32,647 nucleotides of DNA, taken from the NCBI GenBank assembly GCA_944390905.1, contig CALXRR010000017.1, forward strand, positions 1-32,647. The letters are read 5' to 3'. A program made the translations under genes and the position numbers. Shown here piece after piece: positions 24,940-32,647 of this stretch. The stretch is from an uncultured Alphaproteobacteria bacterium. GTDB lineage: Bacteria; Pseudomonadota; Alphaproteobacteria; RF32; CAG-239. Each line of letters starts with the position of its first letter. The first letter of the stretch is position 1. The notes under the pieces were generated by a model that saw only the letters and a program-made list of their open reading frames with translations, was not told where the DNA came from and did no database searches.

Positions 24940-27516
24940 ATGACGATACAAGATCAAATCAGAGATTTGGCTTGCCTTTTTGGGATAGAAGCAGGAGCCT
25001 CAACGGAGAATCAAATTTATTTGCTTCAAGCCATGGGGGTTCTATCCCGACACTTTGATATAAATAATAATGATAATATATTAGATAATCAGAATCTTAT
25101 CAGCCAGATATATAACACCCAGATTGATTCTGAATATCTGAATGTAGTGCATCAAGTATCAGTCATGAGAAAAAACCGAGTTGAAGAGTTGGTTATAACC
25201 CTTCCTGACGGAGTTGAAGAATTTGACTGGCGTTTAAACTATGAAGAAGGGCAGATTTATGCCGACAGCATGTCGCGGAGTATGTTGGAGCCTTATACTG
25301 ACAACAACGGCCAACAAGTATCGCGCACCATTGATGGAGTTACCTATCGCAAATATCGTTTTAAGTTTCCGTTTGATGTAGATTTAGGCTACCATAATGT
25401 AGAGTTTTCATTCACCAATCCCTCAGACGGAAAACGAGTTGTGCACAATTCTCGTCTTATTTCAGCTCCGGAGCGCTGTTATGATGGCTTGGGTATCAAA
25501 GACGGCAAAAAGACCTGGGGTGTACCGGTTCAGTTATATGAACAGGTTTCAGAGAATAACTTAGGTATCGGCAATTTCAGTGACTTGGCACAGTTAGGTC
25601 ATATCTTGGGCAAGAACGGCGCCGGCATTTTAGGCGTCAATCCGCTGCACGCCATGCGAGATGATCAGCCCGAAAACGCCAGCCCTTATGAGCCGGACAG
25701 CCGCATGTTCTTTAATTATTTATATTTGGATGTTACCGCTATAGATGAGTTTAAGAACAACCCAGATATAAAGGCTTATTATCATAGCCCAGAGTTCCAA
25801 GAAAAGATAAAGGAAAACAGCCGTAAAAAATATGAGGATTACACTACCAGCCAAAAATTGGTAGATGATATATTATGGCGTTGTTTTGATAAATTTATCA
25901 GCAACAAAAAGACCGAGGATTACAAACGCTTCTGCGTCTATTGTGACGACCCTTGCCGTAAAGATGATTTAGAGATGTTTGCAACCTTCCACGCGCTTTG
26001 TCACAAAATGTCGCAACTTGATCCGGCACCGGTAGGTTGGCGTCAGTGGCCTAGAGAATATCGCGATTCTAAGTCAGATACCATCAAAGCCTTTCAGCAA
26101 CAGAACCGTAGCTTGATTAATTTTTACAAATACTCACAGTGGCAGTGTGACCGCCAATTAGAGCAAGTTCAAGAAGCTTGCAAAAGTTCCGGTATGAAGA
26201 TTGGTCTTTATACGGACAATGCCGTTGGTTGCTCCTGCAACGGCTTTGAGGCCTGGGCTCATCCGAATTTATATCTTCGTGCATCAGCCGGAGCCCCGCC
26301 GGATATATTGAGTCAAAACGGTCAAAATTGGGGTGTCCTAGGCTTTAACCCGCTCCAGCTCCGAGCTCAGGGATATGAGCCGTATCGTCGCAGCTTAGAA
26401 GCCAATATGAAATACGCCGGCTGCACGCGTATCGACCACGTTTTGCAGTTGCAACGCCTTTATATGATACCTCTCGGCAAAAAGGAAAAAGAGGGAGCTT
26501 TTATCCATTATAACACCGATGAGCTGATGGCAATTGTAGCCTTAGAGAGCCACCGCAACAAAACCATGGTTATAGGAGAGGATTTGGGCTTGATACCAGA
26601 CGGTTTCCGTCCCAAGCTTGAAGATTTTGGCATCTTGTCATATCGAGTACTGCCTTTCGAAAGAGATTGGGGCTACAAGACCGGCTATGGAACCAATGCG
26701 ATGAGACACCCTCACGAATATCCGCAAAACTCCGTCTGCGCCACCTCCACGCATGATACCTTGCCCTTAGTAGGCCAGTGGAATGTTCAGGATATTTTTA
26801 TGCAAGAAAAGTTTGGTCTTATAACTAAACAGCAGGCAAATGATAAATTTGAGCAATATGCAACCCAGCGCGAAGCTCTTAACTACGCACTTGAAGAAAA
26901 AGGCTGTTGGGCCAGAGTAGGCGGCAGTGTCCAGAGTCATCCTCGTGAAGATTCAGCCAAAATACCTTATAAATATGAGCAAGCAGTAATGGATTATCTA
27001 GGGCAGAGCAATTCCGCCATCATGCTTGTTCCTTTTTCAGATATTTTCGGCACCAAAGAGATGGGCAATATCCCCGGCATGCAAGAAATGCCGATGCACA
27101 AGCAAGATGTATTGATGCACATGAAAGACAGCAAAGCCTATCCTTGCTGGCGGCGCAAGATGTTTGTTCCGGTTGAACATATTGATAAAGCCCCGATATT
27201 CAAAGAGATATCATCAATTATCAATCGCTATCGTCCGGATGGTAATGACGGCCGCGGACATTACTTTGAATTCCGCCGCATGGGCGAACAAAAAGAGTCT
27301 GTAATAGACTTTGAACGTTATCATCGTCTGTATGACAAAATAAACACTCAAAACCAGTTTGAGCAGCGTAATATTTTGGAGCACAGATACGCACAAAAGC
27401 GTCGTGAGTTTATGGAACGTAAAGCAGCCATGTTAAAAAACACGTTTCAAACCAAGACGGATAATTACAATGCTTACCGCATGCTCCAGCGCCAAAAAAT
27501 AGCCCAAGAGCACTAG
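24940..27516 (+). CDS. malQ: 4-alpha-glucanotransferase (amylomaltase), GH77
   Basis: Transfers alpha-1,4-glucan segments between chains and frees glucose, working with glycogen phosphorylase. It is 858 residues, longer than the roughly 500-700 of common forms. About 1-180 are an N-terminal extension with beta-sandwich character, as in E. coli-type MalQ. The GH77 core has GVNPLHAM, the nucleophile D499 in RIDH, the acid/base E547 in GEDLG and a third acidic residue D606 in THDT. After the core, about 755-858 form a charged helical tail (RRMGEQK... to the end) that I do not know from the family. GGA precedes the ATG. A bidirectional terminator follows. Confidence 0.94.
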   Translation: MTIQDQIRDLACLFGIEAGASTENQIYLLQAMGVLSRHFDINNNDNILDNQNLISQIYNTQIDSEYLNVVHQVSVMRKNRVEELVITLPDGVEEFDWRLNYEEGQIYADSMSRSMLEPYTDNNGQQVSRTIDGVTYRKYRFKFPFDVDLGYHNVEFSFTNPSDGKRVVHNSRLISAPERCYDGLGIKDGKKTWGVPVQLYEQVSENNLGIGNFSDLAQLGHILGKNGAGILGVNPLHAMRDDQPENASPYEPDSRMFFNYLYLDVTAIDEFKNNPDIKAYYHSPEFQEKIKENSRKKYEDYTTSQKLVDDILWRCFDKFISNKKTEDYKRFCVYCDDPCRKDDLEMFATFHALCHKMSQLDPAPVGWRQWPREYRDSKSDTIKAFQQQNRSLINFYKYSQWQCDRQLEQVQEACKSSGMKIGLYTDNAVGCSCNGFEAWAHPNLYLRASAGAPPDILSQNGQNWGVLGFNPLQLRAQGYEPYRRSLEANMKYAGCTRIDHVLQLQRLYMIPLGKKEKEGAFIHYNTDELMAIVALESHRNKTMVIGEDLGLIPDGFRPKLEDFGILSYRVLPFERDWGYKTGYGTNAMRHPHEYPQNSVCATSTHDTLPLVGQWNVQDIFMQEKFGLITKQQANDKFEQYATQREALNYALEEKGCWARVGGSVQSHPREDSAKIPYKYEQAVMDYLGQSNSAIMLVPFSDIFGTKEMGNIPGMQEMPMHKQDVLMHMKDSKAYPCWRRKMFVPVEHIDKAPIFKEISSIINRYRPDGNDGRGHYFEFRRMGEQKESVIDFERYHRLYDKINTQNQFEQRNILEHRYAQKRREFMERKAAMLKNTFQTKTDNYNAYRMLQRQKIAQEH

Positions 27517-27524
27517 CTGTAAGT

Positions 27525-27554
27525 AAAAGCCCGCTGATTAAAGCGGGCTTTTTT
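27525..27554. terminator. Bidirectional terminator between malQ and anmK
   Basis: AAGCCCGCT (27527-27535) pairs with AGCGGGCTT (27542-27550) and is flanked by AAAA on the left and TTTTTT on the right. It can serve both converging genes. Confidence 0.9.
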
Positions 27555-27561
27555 GTAGGTA

Positions 27562-28668
27562 CTATTTTGCTGGCTCAAAAATTTGTCCTCCGATAAGGGG
27601 CTCGGGAGCACCGGTTGTTGTCGGAAACGTAATCGGCAAACAAGCCACGCGCCTAGCCGCCAAATAAGCAAAGGCCTGCGCCTCAATAGCGTCTTGATTC
27701 CACCCTACATCACGAGCTGTTTTCACCTCAATCCCCGGAAGCCTCTGGCGGATAAAACGAATCATTGTCGGGTTATTAGCTCCTCCGCCGCAGATAATAA
27801 GGCTTTTGGGTGGCTCAGGCAAATAAAAGCTAACAGAATAAGCCACCGCTTCAGCCGTAAATGCGGTGGCTGTCGCGGCTCCGTCTTCCAGTGATAGACC
27901 TTCCAAATGTTCCAGCTTTTCATTAAAGATATTACGGTCAATAGATTTGGGCGGATATAAGGCAAAATATTTGTGCTTCATTAAACTGGTCAAAATTTTT
28001 TCATGAATTTTACCGCTGATGGCCAGTTTTCCGTTATAGTCCATGTGCATACCGGCGTGTTTGAGCACCCAGTCATTGACCGGAGCATTCCCCGGACCGG
28101 TATCAAAAGCCAGCATTTCACCATTAGCCCCAATCCAAGTAATGTTAGCCACCCCGCCGATATTTAAGACCGCCACCGGCTTTTCCATTTCGGCGCATAG
28201 AGCCGCATGGAACACCGGCACCAAAGGAGCCCCTTGCCCTCCGGCCAATACATCAGCATTGCGAAAGTGGTTTACAACTTTTATTCCGGTTAAATCCGCC
28301 AAAAGCTGCCCGTCGCCGATTTGGTGAGTATAGTGGTTTTCAGGCTCATGATGAATTGTGTGCCCATGGAAGCCGATTAAATCGACCGGCTTGTCCTCCG
28401 TAGATAAAAAGTCTTTGACAACCTCGGCATGAAAGCGGGTCAAATTTTCTTCGACCAGGCTGATAGCCGCTTCATGGTCAGGAGAATCAGGCTTTGTTCC
28501 CAAAATATGTCGAATATCATCACGCAGAGAGTCGTCATAAGGCACGGTATAAGCCCTGCCGAAATTATAAATATCGACCCCGTCGGTTTCAATCAAGGCA
28601 ATATCGACGCCATCAAGCGAAGTTCCGCTCATCAGACCGATAACTCTTATGTCTTTGATAATATCCAT
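27562..28668 (-). CDS. anmK: Anhydro-N-acetylmuramic acid kinase
   Basis: Phosphorylates and opens 1,6-anhydro-MurNAc to MurNAc 6-phosphate in cell-wall recycling. It is 368 residues, normal length. The N-terminal phosphate loop is GLMSGTSLDGVD (11-22). Then follow FHGHTIHHEP, GDGQLLA, NIGGVANITW and FDTGPGNAPVND, all conserved in AnmK. The C-terminus has ICGGGANNPTM. GAGG lies about 10 bases before the ATG. It is divergent from tyrS. Confidence 0.95.
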   Translation of the reverse strand: MDIIKDIRVIGLMSGTSLDGVDIALIETDGVDIYNFGRAYTVPYDDSLRDDIRHILGTKPDSPDHEAAISLVEENLTRFHAEVVKDFLSTEDKPVDLIGFHGHTIHHEPENHYTHQIGDGQLLADLTGIKVVNHFRNADVLAGGQGAPLVPVFHAALCAEMEKPVAVLNIGGVANITWIGANGEMLAFDTGPGNAPVNDWVLKHAGMHMDYNGKLAISGKIHEKILTSLMKHKYFALYPPKSIDRNIFNEKLEHLEGLSLEDGAATATAFTAEAVAYSVSFYLPEPPKSLIICGGGANNPTMIRFIRQRLPGIEVKTARDVGWNQDAIEAQAFAYLAARRVACLPITFPTTTGAPEPLIGGQIFEPAK

Positions 28669-28688
28669 TAAAAAGTTTACCTCAGTAC

Positions 28689-28716
28689 TTGCACTATTTT
28701 ATTTATATGATAATAT
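28689..28716 (+). promoter_or_regulatory. Candidate promoter of tyrS
   Basis: TTGCAC (28689-28694) and TAATAT (28711-28716) lie 16 bases apart, about 40 bases before the tyrS ATG. Each hexamer matches consensus at four positions. Confidence 0.4.
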
Positions 28717-28756
28717 CCTTAAGACTTATTTAATTTAACAACCAAGGAAAGGAACA

Positions 28757-30010
28757 ATGAGCAACTTTAAATCCCAATTTCTCAACATCATGGTTGAGCG
28801 CGGCTTTTACAATCAATGCACCAACGAGCAGGGCTTTGATGAGTATTTATACGAGTGTGAAAAGAGCGGCAAGCCTGCGGTTGGGTATTTAGGCTCTGAC
28901 CCAACCGGAGACAGCCTGCACGTAGGCCACATTGTTCCGTTGATGATGATGCGCTGGTTCCAAAAATGCGGCCACAAACCGCTTACATTGGTTGGCGGAG
29001 CCACGGCTCGCATCGGCGATCCGTCAGGCAAAGACAAGCTGCGTCCGTTTTTGGATGAGGCCACTTTGCAGCACAATATTTTGGGGCTGAAAAAATCTTT
29101 CGGCAAGTTTTTAGATTTTGGCAACGGGGCTAACAGCGCCGTTATGGTTGACAACTGGGACTGGTTCAAAGACATCAACTACCTTTCATTTTTGCGCGAT
29201 ATCGGGACTTATTATTCCGTCAACCGAATGCTGACGATGGACAGCGTCAAGTCTCGTTTGGACCGAGAACAGCCGATGAGCTTTTTGGAGTTCAACTACA
29301 TGCTTCTGCAAGGCTATGACTTTTGTGAGCTGTATAAGCAATATGGCTGCCGTGCGCAGATAGCAGGGTCTGACCAGTGGGGCAATATCACCTCCGGCAC
29401 GGAGCTTGGCCGCCGCAAGTATGATGTAGAGCTTTTTGGCTTTACGAGCCCGATAATCACCGATTCTAACGGCAAAAAAATGGGCAAGTCCGAAGGCAAT
29501 GCGGTTTGGATTAATGATGAAAAGCTCTCCGCTTATTATTATTACCAATACTTCCGCAACATTGGCGATGCCGAAGTTGGCAAGTGCCTAAGGATTTATA
29601 CTGATTTACCGATGGACGAGGTCAGACGCTTAGAGGCTCTGCAAGATAAAGAAATCAACGAAGCCAAAAAGATTTTGGCCTTTGAGGCTACCAAGATTTG
29701 CCGTGGAGAGGCCGAAGCTTTGGCCGCGCAACAGACCGCAGTCCAGACTTTTGAGCAGGGTAATGCCGGCGGCGATTTACCGACCATAGAAATTGCCGAT
29801 TTCGTGGGCATGCCGGTTATTGATGCCTTTTTGCAGTTGGGTTTTGTCTCGAGCAAAGGTGAGGCACGCCGCTTAATCAAACAGGCAGGTCTCAAGCTCA
29901 ATGATAAAGTCATCACTGATGAAAACTACAAGCTTTCCGCGACAGATATGATAGATGGTCAAATCAAACTCTCGCAAGGCAAAAAGAAACACGGTCTGAT
30001 AAAGGCCTAA
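28757..30010 (+). CDS. tyrS: Tyrosyl-tRNA synthetase
   Basis: Class I synthetase charging tRNA-Tyr. It is 417 residues. The HIGH-type motif is HVGH (55-58). GSDQWGNI binds tyrosine. The KMSKS-type loop is KKMGKSEGN (about 240-248). The C-terminal S4-like RNA-binding domain spans about 348-412 (SSKGEARRLIKQAGLKLN). AAGGAAAGGA precedes the ATG at ideal spacing. Confidence 0.97.
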   Translation: MSNFKSQFLNIMVERGFYNQCTNEQGFDEYLYECEKSGKPAVGYLGSDPTGDSLHVGHIVPLMMMRWFQKCGHKPLTLVGGATARIGDPSGKDKLRPFLDEATLQHNILGLKKSFGKFLDFGNGANSAVMVDNWDWFKDINYLSFLRDIGTYYSVNRMLTMDSVKSRLDREQPMSFLEFNYMLLQGYDFCELYKQYGCRAQIAGSDQWGNITSGTELGRRKYDVELFGFTSPIITDSNGKKMGKSEGNAVWINDEKLSAYYYYQYFRNIGDAEVGKCLRIYTDLPMDEVRRLEALQDKEINEAKKILAFEATKICRGEAEALAAQQTAVQTFEQGNAGGDLPTIEIADFVGMPVIDAFLQLGFVSSKGEARRLIKQAGLKLNDKVITDENYKLSATDMIDGQIKLSQGKKKHGLIKA

Positions 30011-30020
30011 TAGCAAAAGG

Positions 30021-30050
30021 ATGGCGCTGAGGATATATCCCCGGCGCCAT
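30021..30050 (+). terminator. Hairpin after tyrS, weak terminator
   Basis: ATGGCGC pairs with GCGCCAT and the inner GAGG with CCCC, giving a stable stem 10 bases past the tyrS stop. The following TATAATAATTATTAT is AT-rich but not a clean U-run, so it may work as a 3' stabiliser rather than a terminator. Confidence 0.5.
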
Positions 30051-30141
30051 TATAATAATTATTATCATACGAACTATCATACAATAAGCGATTCTGCACT
30101 TGCAGATATGTTTCAACGCATTGATACAAGGTTATGACGAT

Positions 30142-30750
30142 TTGAAAAATAGATATTTGTTTTTGTTTATGGGTATGGTCTTTACTTGTGGCCGAGCCAA
30201 TGCATTGCCGCAAGACTGGTCTTGTGCTGAAATTGATTTAAACATTGTCGCTAACGGTAATGAGTGGGGACACAAGTTTCAGGGAAATAACGGTTTATTT
30301 GAAGTTACGATTAATAATTTTGATGAAACCGAAGACCAGCCATATATTTATAATTGCGGCAATTCCGGTTGTTTGGGGACAATAAAAAATCTTAAAACCG
30401 GCAAATATGAAGCTATGCGTTTTGATTGTTTGTACAATGCTCAACAAAAATCTTTGCGCTGTCGCCGGATTGATGGCGATGAATACTTACTTACTAAAGT
30501 CTCTGAGAATAAATATCAGGTTCAGCTATGCAACAACTATTATAAATCGCTTAATATCAATCAATGTTCGGGGTGTAAATGTACATTGCAAGATTCCAGA
30601 GGAAAACAAGCGGCTTCAGATTTGATGATGAATTGCCTGAGGGAAAACGCTAACACATTGCGCTGTTTTTCTTATAATGGTTACGAAAAATGGCGCAATT
30701 TTGAAAACAAAGATGAAGATTTTGAGAACTGTGTAGGTTTAAATCTTTAG
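30142..30750 (+). CDS. Small secreted cysteine-containing protein, unknown
   Basis: I do not recognise this protein. It is about 202 residues from a TTG start at 30142, which gives a clean signal peptide (basic KNR, hydrophobic LFLFMGMVFTC, cleavage after RANA). CAAGG lies about 10 bases upstream. Starting at the in-frame ATG at 30100 would place 14 residues in front of the signal and has no ribosome binding site. The mature part holds about a dozen cysteines, including CGNSGC and CSGCKC, so it is likely disulfide-bonded outside the cytoplasm. It contains neither the GYSGG-type module nor the DUF1566-like end of the two larger Cys-rich genes here. Confidence 0.65.
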   Translation: MKNRYLFLFMGMVFTCGRANALPQDWSCAEIDLNIVANGNEWGHKFQGNNGLFEVTINNFDETEDQPYIYNCGNSGCLGTIKNLKTGKYEAMRFDCLYNAQQKSLRCRRIDGDEYLLTKVSENKYQVQLCNNYYKSLNINQCSGCKCTLQDSRGKQAASDLMMNCLRENANTLRCFSYNGYEKWRNFENKDEDFENCVGLNL

Positions 30751-30826
30751 GGTATTCAAACACCTATTTTATTTATAATTTTTGATAAAACTGAAAGTGT
30801 TAAACTGCCGCATACCAAATAAAAAT

Positions 30827-30871
30827 CCTCTCCCGTGCAGGGAGAGGTCGACGGCAGGCCGTCGGGAGAGG
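30827..30871. repeat. Dispersed palindromic element, copy 2
   Basis: It matches 23011-23056 almost base for base. The only difference is the loop of the second hairpin (CAGGCC here, CTGAGCC there). Both inverted-repeat stems and the spare third arm GGGAGAGG are kept. Confidence 0.9.
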
Positions 30872-30874
30872 GGA

Positions 30875-30924
30875 GCAAGCGCCAGCTCCACCCCCTAACT
30901 TAGCTGTTGAGGCATAGGGGCAAA
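30875..30924 (+). repeat. Dispersed intergenic repeat, copy 2 of 2
   Basis: GCAAGCGCCAGCT, then CCCCCTAACTTAGCTGTTG, then CATAGGGGCA match the reverse complement of 4786-4840. The outer CCCCCTA and TAGGGG are complementary. Confidence 0.6.
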
Positions 30925-30966
30925 GAAGTCGCATTGCTTGGGTAGTGCCGCCTGCTTATCATCTTG

Positions 30967-31080
30967 CACCGTCATCCTCGGGCTTGACCTGGGGATCCAC
31001 ATCAAACTGGTACCGTCATCCTCGACAAGCGCAGTGCGATCCGCGGAGCCACCTACCGGCACCGTCATCCTTGCTCTTGT
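30967..31080 (+). repeat. Three degenerate ACCGTCATCCT repeats, alphaproteobacterial type
   Basis: ACCGTCATCC begins at 30968, 31012 and 31061. The first copy is the most complete: CCTCGGG, CTTGA, CCTGGGG form a stem with G-U pairs, and GATCCAC follows. This resembles the GTCATCCTCGGGCTTGACCCGAGGATCC palindromes scattered in alphaproteobacterial genomes. The other two are decayed. No gene is supported between 30751 and 31135. Confidence 0.6.
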
Positions 31081-31135
31081 TAGACAGAGGCACCTTTAGC
31101 TCCCTCCCTGTTGTATAGGGCTGGAGAAAATTTGC

Positions 31136-32647
31136 CTAGAAAGCGAGCACCGGGCGAACGGAGAGGTTGTTGCCGCTATAGTTACCGCTCTTATCGTAGC
31201 CGTGCATATAGAACGAACCACTCGTACCGGCGTAGAAGTACCACGCGTGGCCGCTGGAGTGCTCAGACGACGACCAAACGCGCTCATAGGAAGAAGAGGT
31301 ACCAAATCCTATTTTTTTACCTCCGGCAGTGGTGATGCCGGCGTTGACTTTGGCGAAATTGACGGAATTATTAAGATTGTTAAGCAAATCGTGTGACGGC
31401 AAACACCATTTTTTACCGCTCGGAGTACCGGTTGGTTTATAATTATTTGCTGTAATAGCAGCTTGATAACTGCTTCCCAAAGCAACCAGCTTTTGGGTAT
31501 TGGTACAACTGGCACTAACTGCTTTATCCGTAATACCGGTTGTCGCTCCATATACACCCCATGCAACACCTGTCTTAACCGGCTTAACCGTCATTACCCA
31601 GCCGCCGCCGGAGGCGCCGTTAGAGTAGATAACCACACCGAGCAGAGTTTTGCCGCTGACTTTACTGCTGGAGCAAGTGTTGTCACTATAATACAAAGTG
31701 CCGACTTCACATACTGCGCGGTCAGTCTTACATGTTCCACTGGTTGCATCCCATTTATAACCGGAAGCGCATTTACAAGCGGTGTATTTCCCGCCGCAGG
31801 CAGTACCTGACCCGCCTGAATATCCAGTGCCGGTACAAGCGTATTTATATGTTGACGGGCAAGAGCAAGCCCCATTAGTCCAGGTATAAGGTGATTTGCA
31901 GGTGCAGGTGGTATATTTGCCGCCGCAAGCTGTGCCTGAGCCGCCGGAATATCCAGTACCAGAGCAGGTATATTTATACTTTTCTGGACAACTTATACAA
32001 TAAACATAGTTAGTATTAAACGGACATTTGATTGATAATTCCGGACAGCTTTGCTGTTTATATCCCAAGCTGGCGCAGTTTTGGTTGAGCGTGCACCAGT
32101 CGGTACCATTGCAGACACACATTCCGCTGGAGGCACTCCAGGTGAATCCGGTTTTACATTTGCACTTTTGATATTTTCCATCGCAGCTATTGCCCTCACC
32201 ACCGCTAATGTTGCTGCCGGAGCAGGTGTATTTATACCCCGTTGAGCAGACGCATTTTTTACTGCTGGCGCTCCATTCATACATGGTCGGGCAAGTACAT
32301 TTGGTATAATAAGTTCCGGAGTCATCTTTACAGCTCGTTCCGCTGCCGCTCGCAGAGCCACAGTCAATATAAGTTCCGGTGTTTGATGAATTAGTATCGC
32401 ATTTGGTCTTATATTTAGTACCGGTACAGCTTTCACAGCTTCCGTTTTTGACATGTCCGGCAGGGATATTGCTGGCAGTGTAGTTGTATCCGGTACATTT
32501 TTTGCAACATTCTTTATATTTGCCGTTACAAGTTGCCCCTTTACCTTGTTCATCAGCCCCTTTACAAGTTTTGTTGTATTCTGGTTTGCACTTACATCCC
32601 GTATGCCAACCATTATCATAAGGACAAAGAGTTCCTTTGTCTTGAGT
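31136..32647 (-). CDS. Large modular cysteine-rich secreted protein (5' end outside window)
   Basis: The frame is open from the stop at 31136 to the right edge, at least 503 residues. The ATG at 32284 is internal, because Cys-rich coding continues upstream of it without a stop. The visible part has repeated modules of about 43 residues with the pattern YKYxCxGTGYSGGSGTACGGKYxxCxC. It also has a CASLGYKQQSCPE...KCPF module and a C-terminal domain of about 170 residues. That domain has KKWCLPSHDLL, VWSSSEH and SVRPVLAF, resembling Lcl/DUF1566. The gene at 3976 shares this layout with single modules. It is probably an exported surface or matrix protein, with signal peptide beyond the window. Function unknown. 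Confidence 0.8.
   Translation of the reverse strand, partial: TQDKGTLCPYDNGWHTGCKCKPEYNKTCKGADEQGKGATCNGKYKECCKKCTGYNYTASNIPAGHVKNGSCESCTGTKYKTKCDTNSSNTGTYIDCGSASGSGTSCKDDSGTYYTKCTCPTMYEWSASSKKCVCSTGYKYTCSGSNISGGEGNSCDGKYQKCKCKTGFTWSASSGMCVCNGTDWCTLNQNCASLGYKQQSCPELSIKCPFNTNYVYCISCPEKYKYTCSGTGYSGGSGTACGGKYTTCTCKSPYTWTNGACSCPSTYKYACTGTGYSGGSGTACGGKYTACKCASGYKWDATSGTCKTDRAVCEVGTLYYSDNTCSSSKVSGKTLLGVVIYSNGASGGGWVMTVKPVKTGVAWGVYGATTGITDKAVSASCTNTQKLVALGSSYQAAITANNYKPTGTPSGKKWCLPSHDLLNNLNNSVNFAKVNAGITTAGGKKIGFGTSSSYERVWSSSEHSSGHAWYFYAGTSGSFYMHGYDKSGNYSGNNLSVRPVLAF
31727..31966 (-). repeat. 129-bp internal tandem module of the Cys-rich gene
   Basis: Two adjacent units, starting on the minus strand at 31966 and 31837, encode CxGTGYSGGSGTACGGKY followed by a diverging half. 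The first is exactly 129 bp and the second is slightly shorter before it grades into the C-terminal domain. A more diverged relative lies near 32160-32245. Confidence 0.8.

Noticed and set aside
31993..32619. 208-codon minus-strand frame in another phase of the Cys-rich gene
   Set aside because: The Cys-rich frame is open over the same span, shows modular repeats and continues to the edge; the other phase is an Ala/Val-rich shadow.

Overview
The window comes from a bacterial chromosome of about 45-48% GC. It looks like an uncultured, anaerobic, probably host-associated alphaproteobacterium. Three signals point that way. The order tolC - popZ-type (DUF2497) gene - valS is one I associate with Alphaproteobacteria. 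Intergenic GTCATCCTCGGGCTTGACC-type palindromes resemble alphaproteobacterial dispersed repeats. Maturation genes for an [FeFe]-hydrogenase (hydE, hydF, hydG) point to fermentative, H2-linked metabolism. The lineage is inferred; no rRNA is present.

Layout. Bases 1-3650 hold a tRNA-Gln(UUG) with its terminator, a 5 x 12 bp minisatellite, an MBL-fold hydrolase, a HAD phosphatase and a single-chain glycyl-tRNA synthetase. Bases 3700-4750 hold what I consider the most interesting element: a strongly structured, apparently free-standing RNA of about 210 nt. It has its own promoter-like and terminator signals and lies just upstream of a secreted cysteine-rich protein. Bases 4750-7400 carry gap and pgk (lower glycolysis) behind a repeat-rich spacer and a two-hairpin leader. 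Bases 7400-12830 carry alr (minus strand), then tatD-like - tcdA - hydF as a tightly packed operon, then hydG with its own promoter. Bases 12900-14950 hold a 648-residue orphan protein with a GNAT-like central stretch. Bases 15000-17520 are glycogen phosphorylase (minus strand).

Bases 17650-23000 are tolC, a popZ-like polar-organizer gene with a very long acidic linker and a tandem hexapeptide repeat, and valS. Bases 23100-24740 hold a protein with a protein-glutaminase-like Cys/His/Asp arrangement, convergent with a C-terminally short hydE. Bases 24870-30050 carry malQ (858 aa with a helical tail), anmK (minus strand) and tyrS. Bases 30100-32647 hold a small secreted Cys-containing protein, a cluster of three dispersed repeat types, and the 3' part of a large modular Cys-rich secreted protein. 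That last gene stays open to the right edge and is related to the one at 3976.

How the genes fit together. GlgP and MalQ degrade alpha-glucan, and Gap and Pgk feed lower glycolysis. Reducing power is presumably vented as H2 by an [FeFe]-hydrogenase whose structural gene is not in this window. Alr and AnmK serve peptidoglycan supply and recycling. The accessory part consists of two related Cys-rich secreted proteins, the structured RNA next to one of them, the deamidase-like protein and the orphan 648-aa protein.
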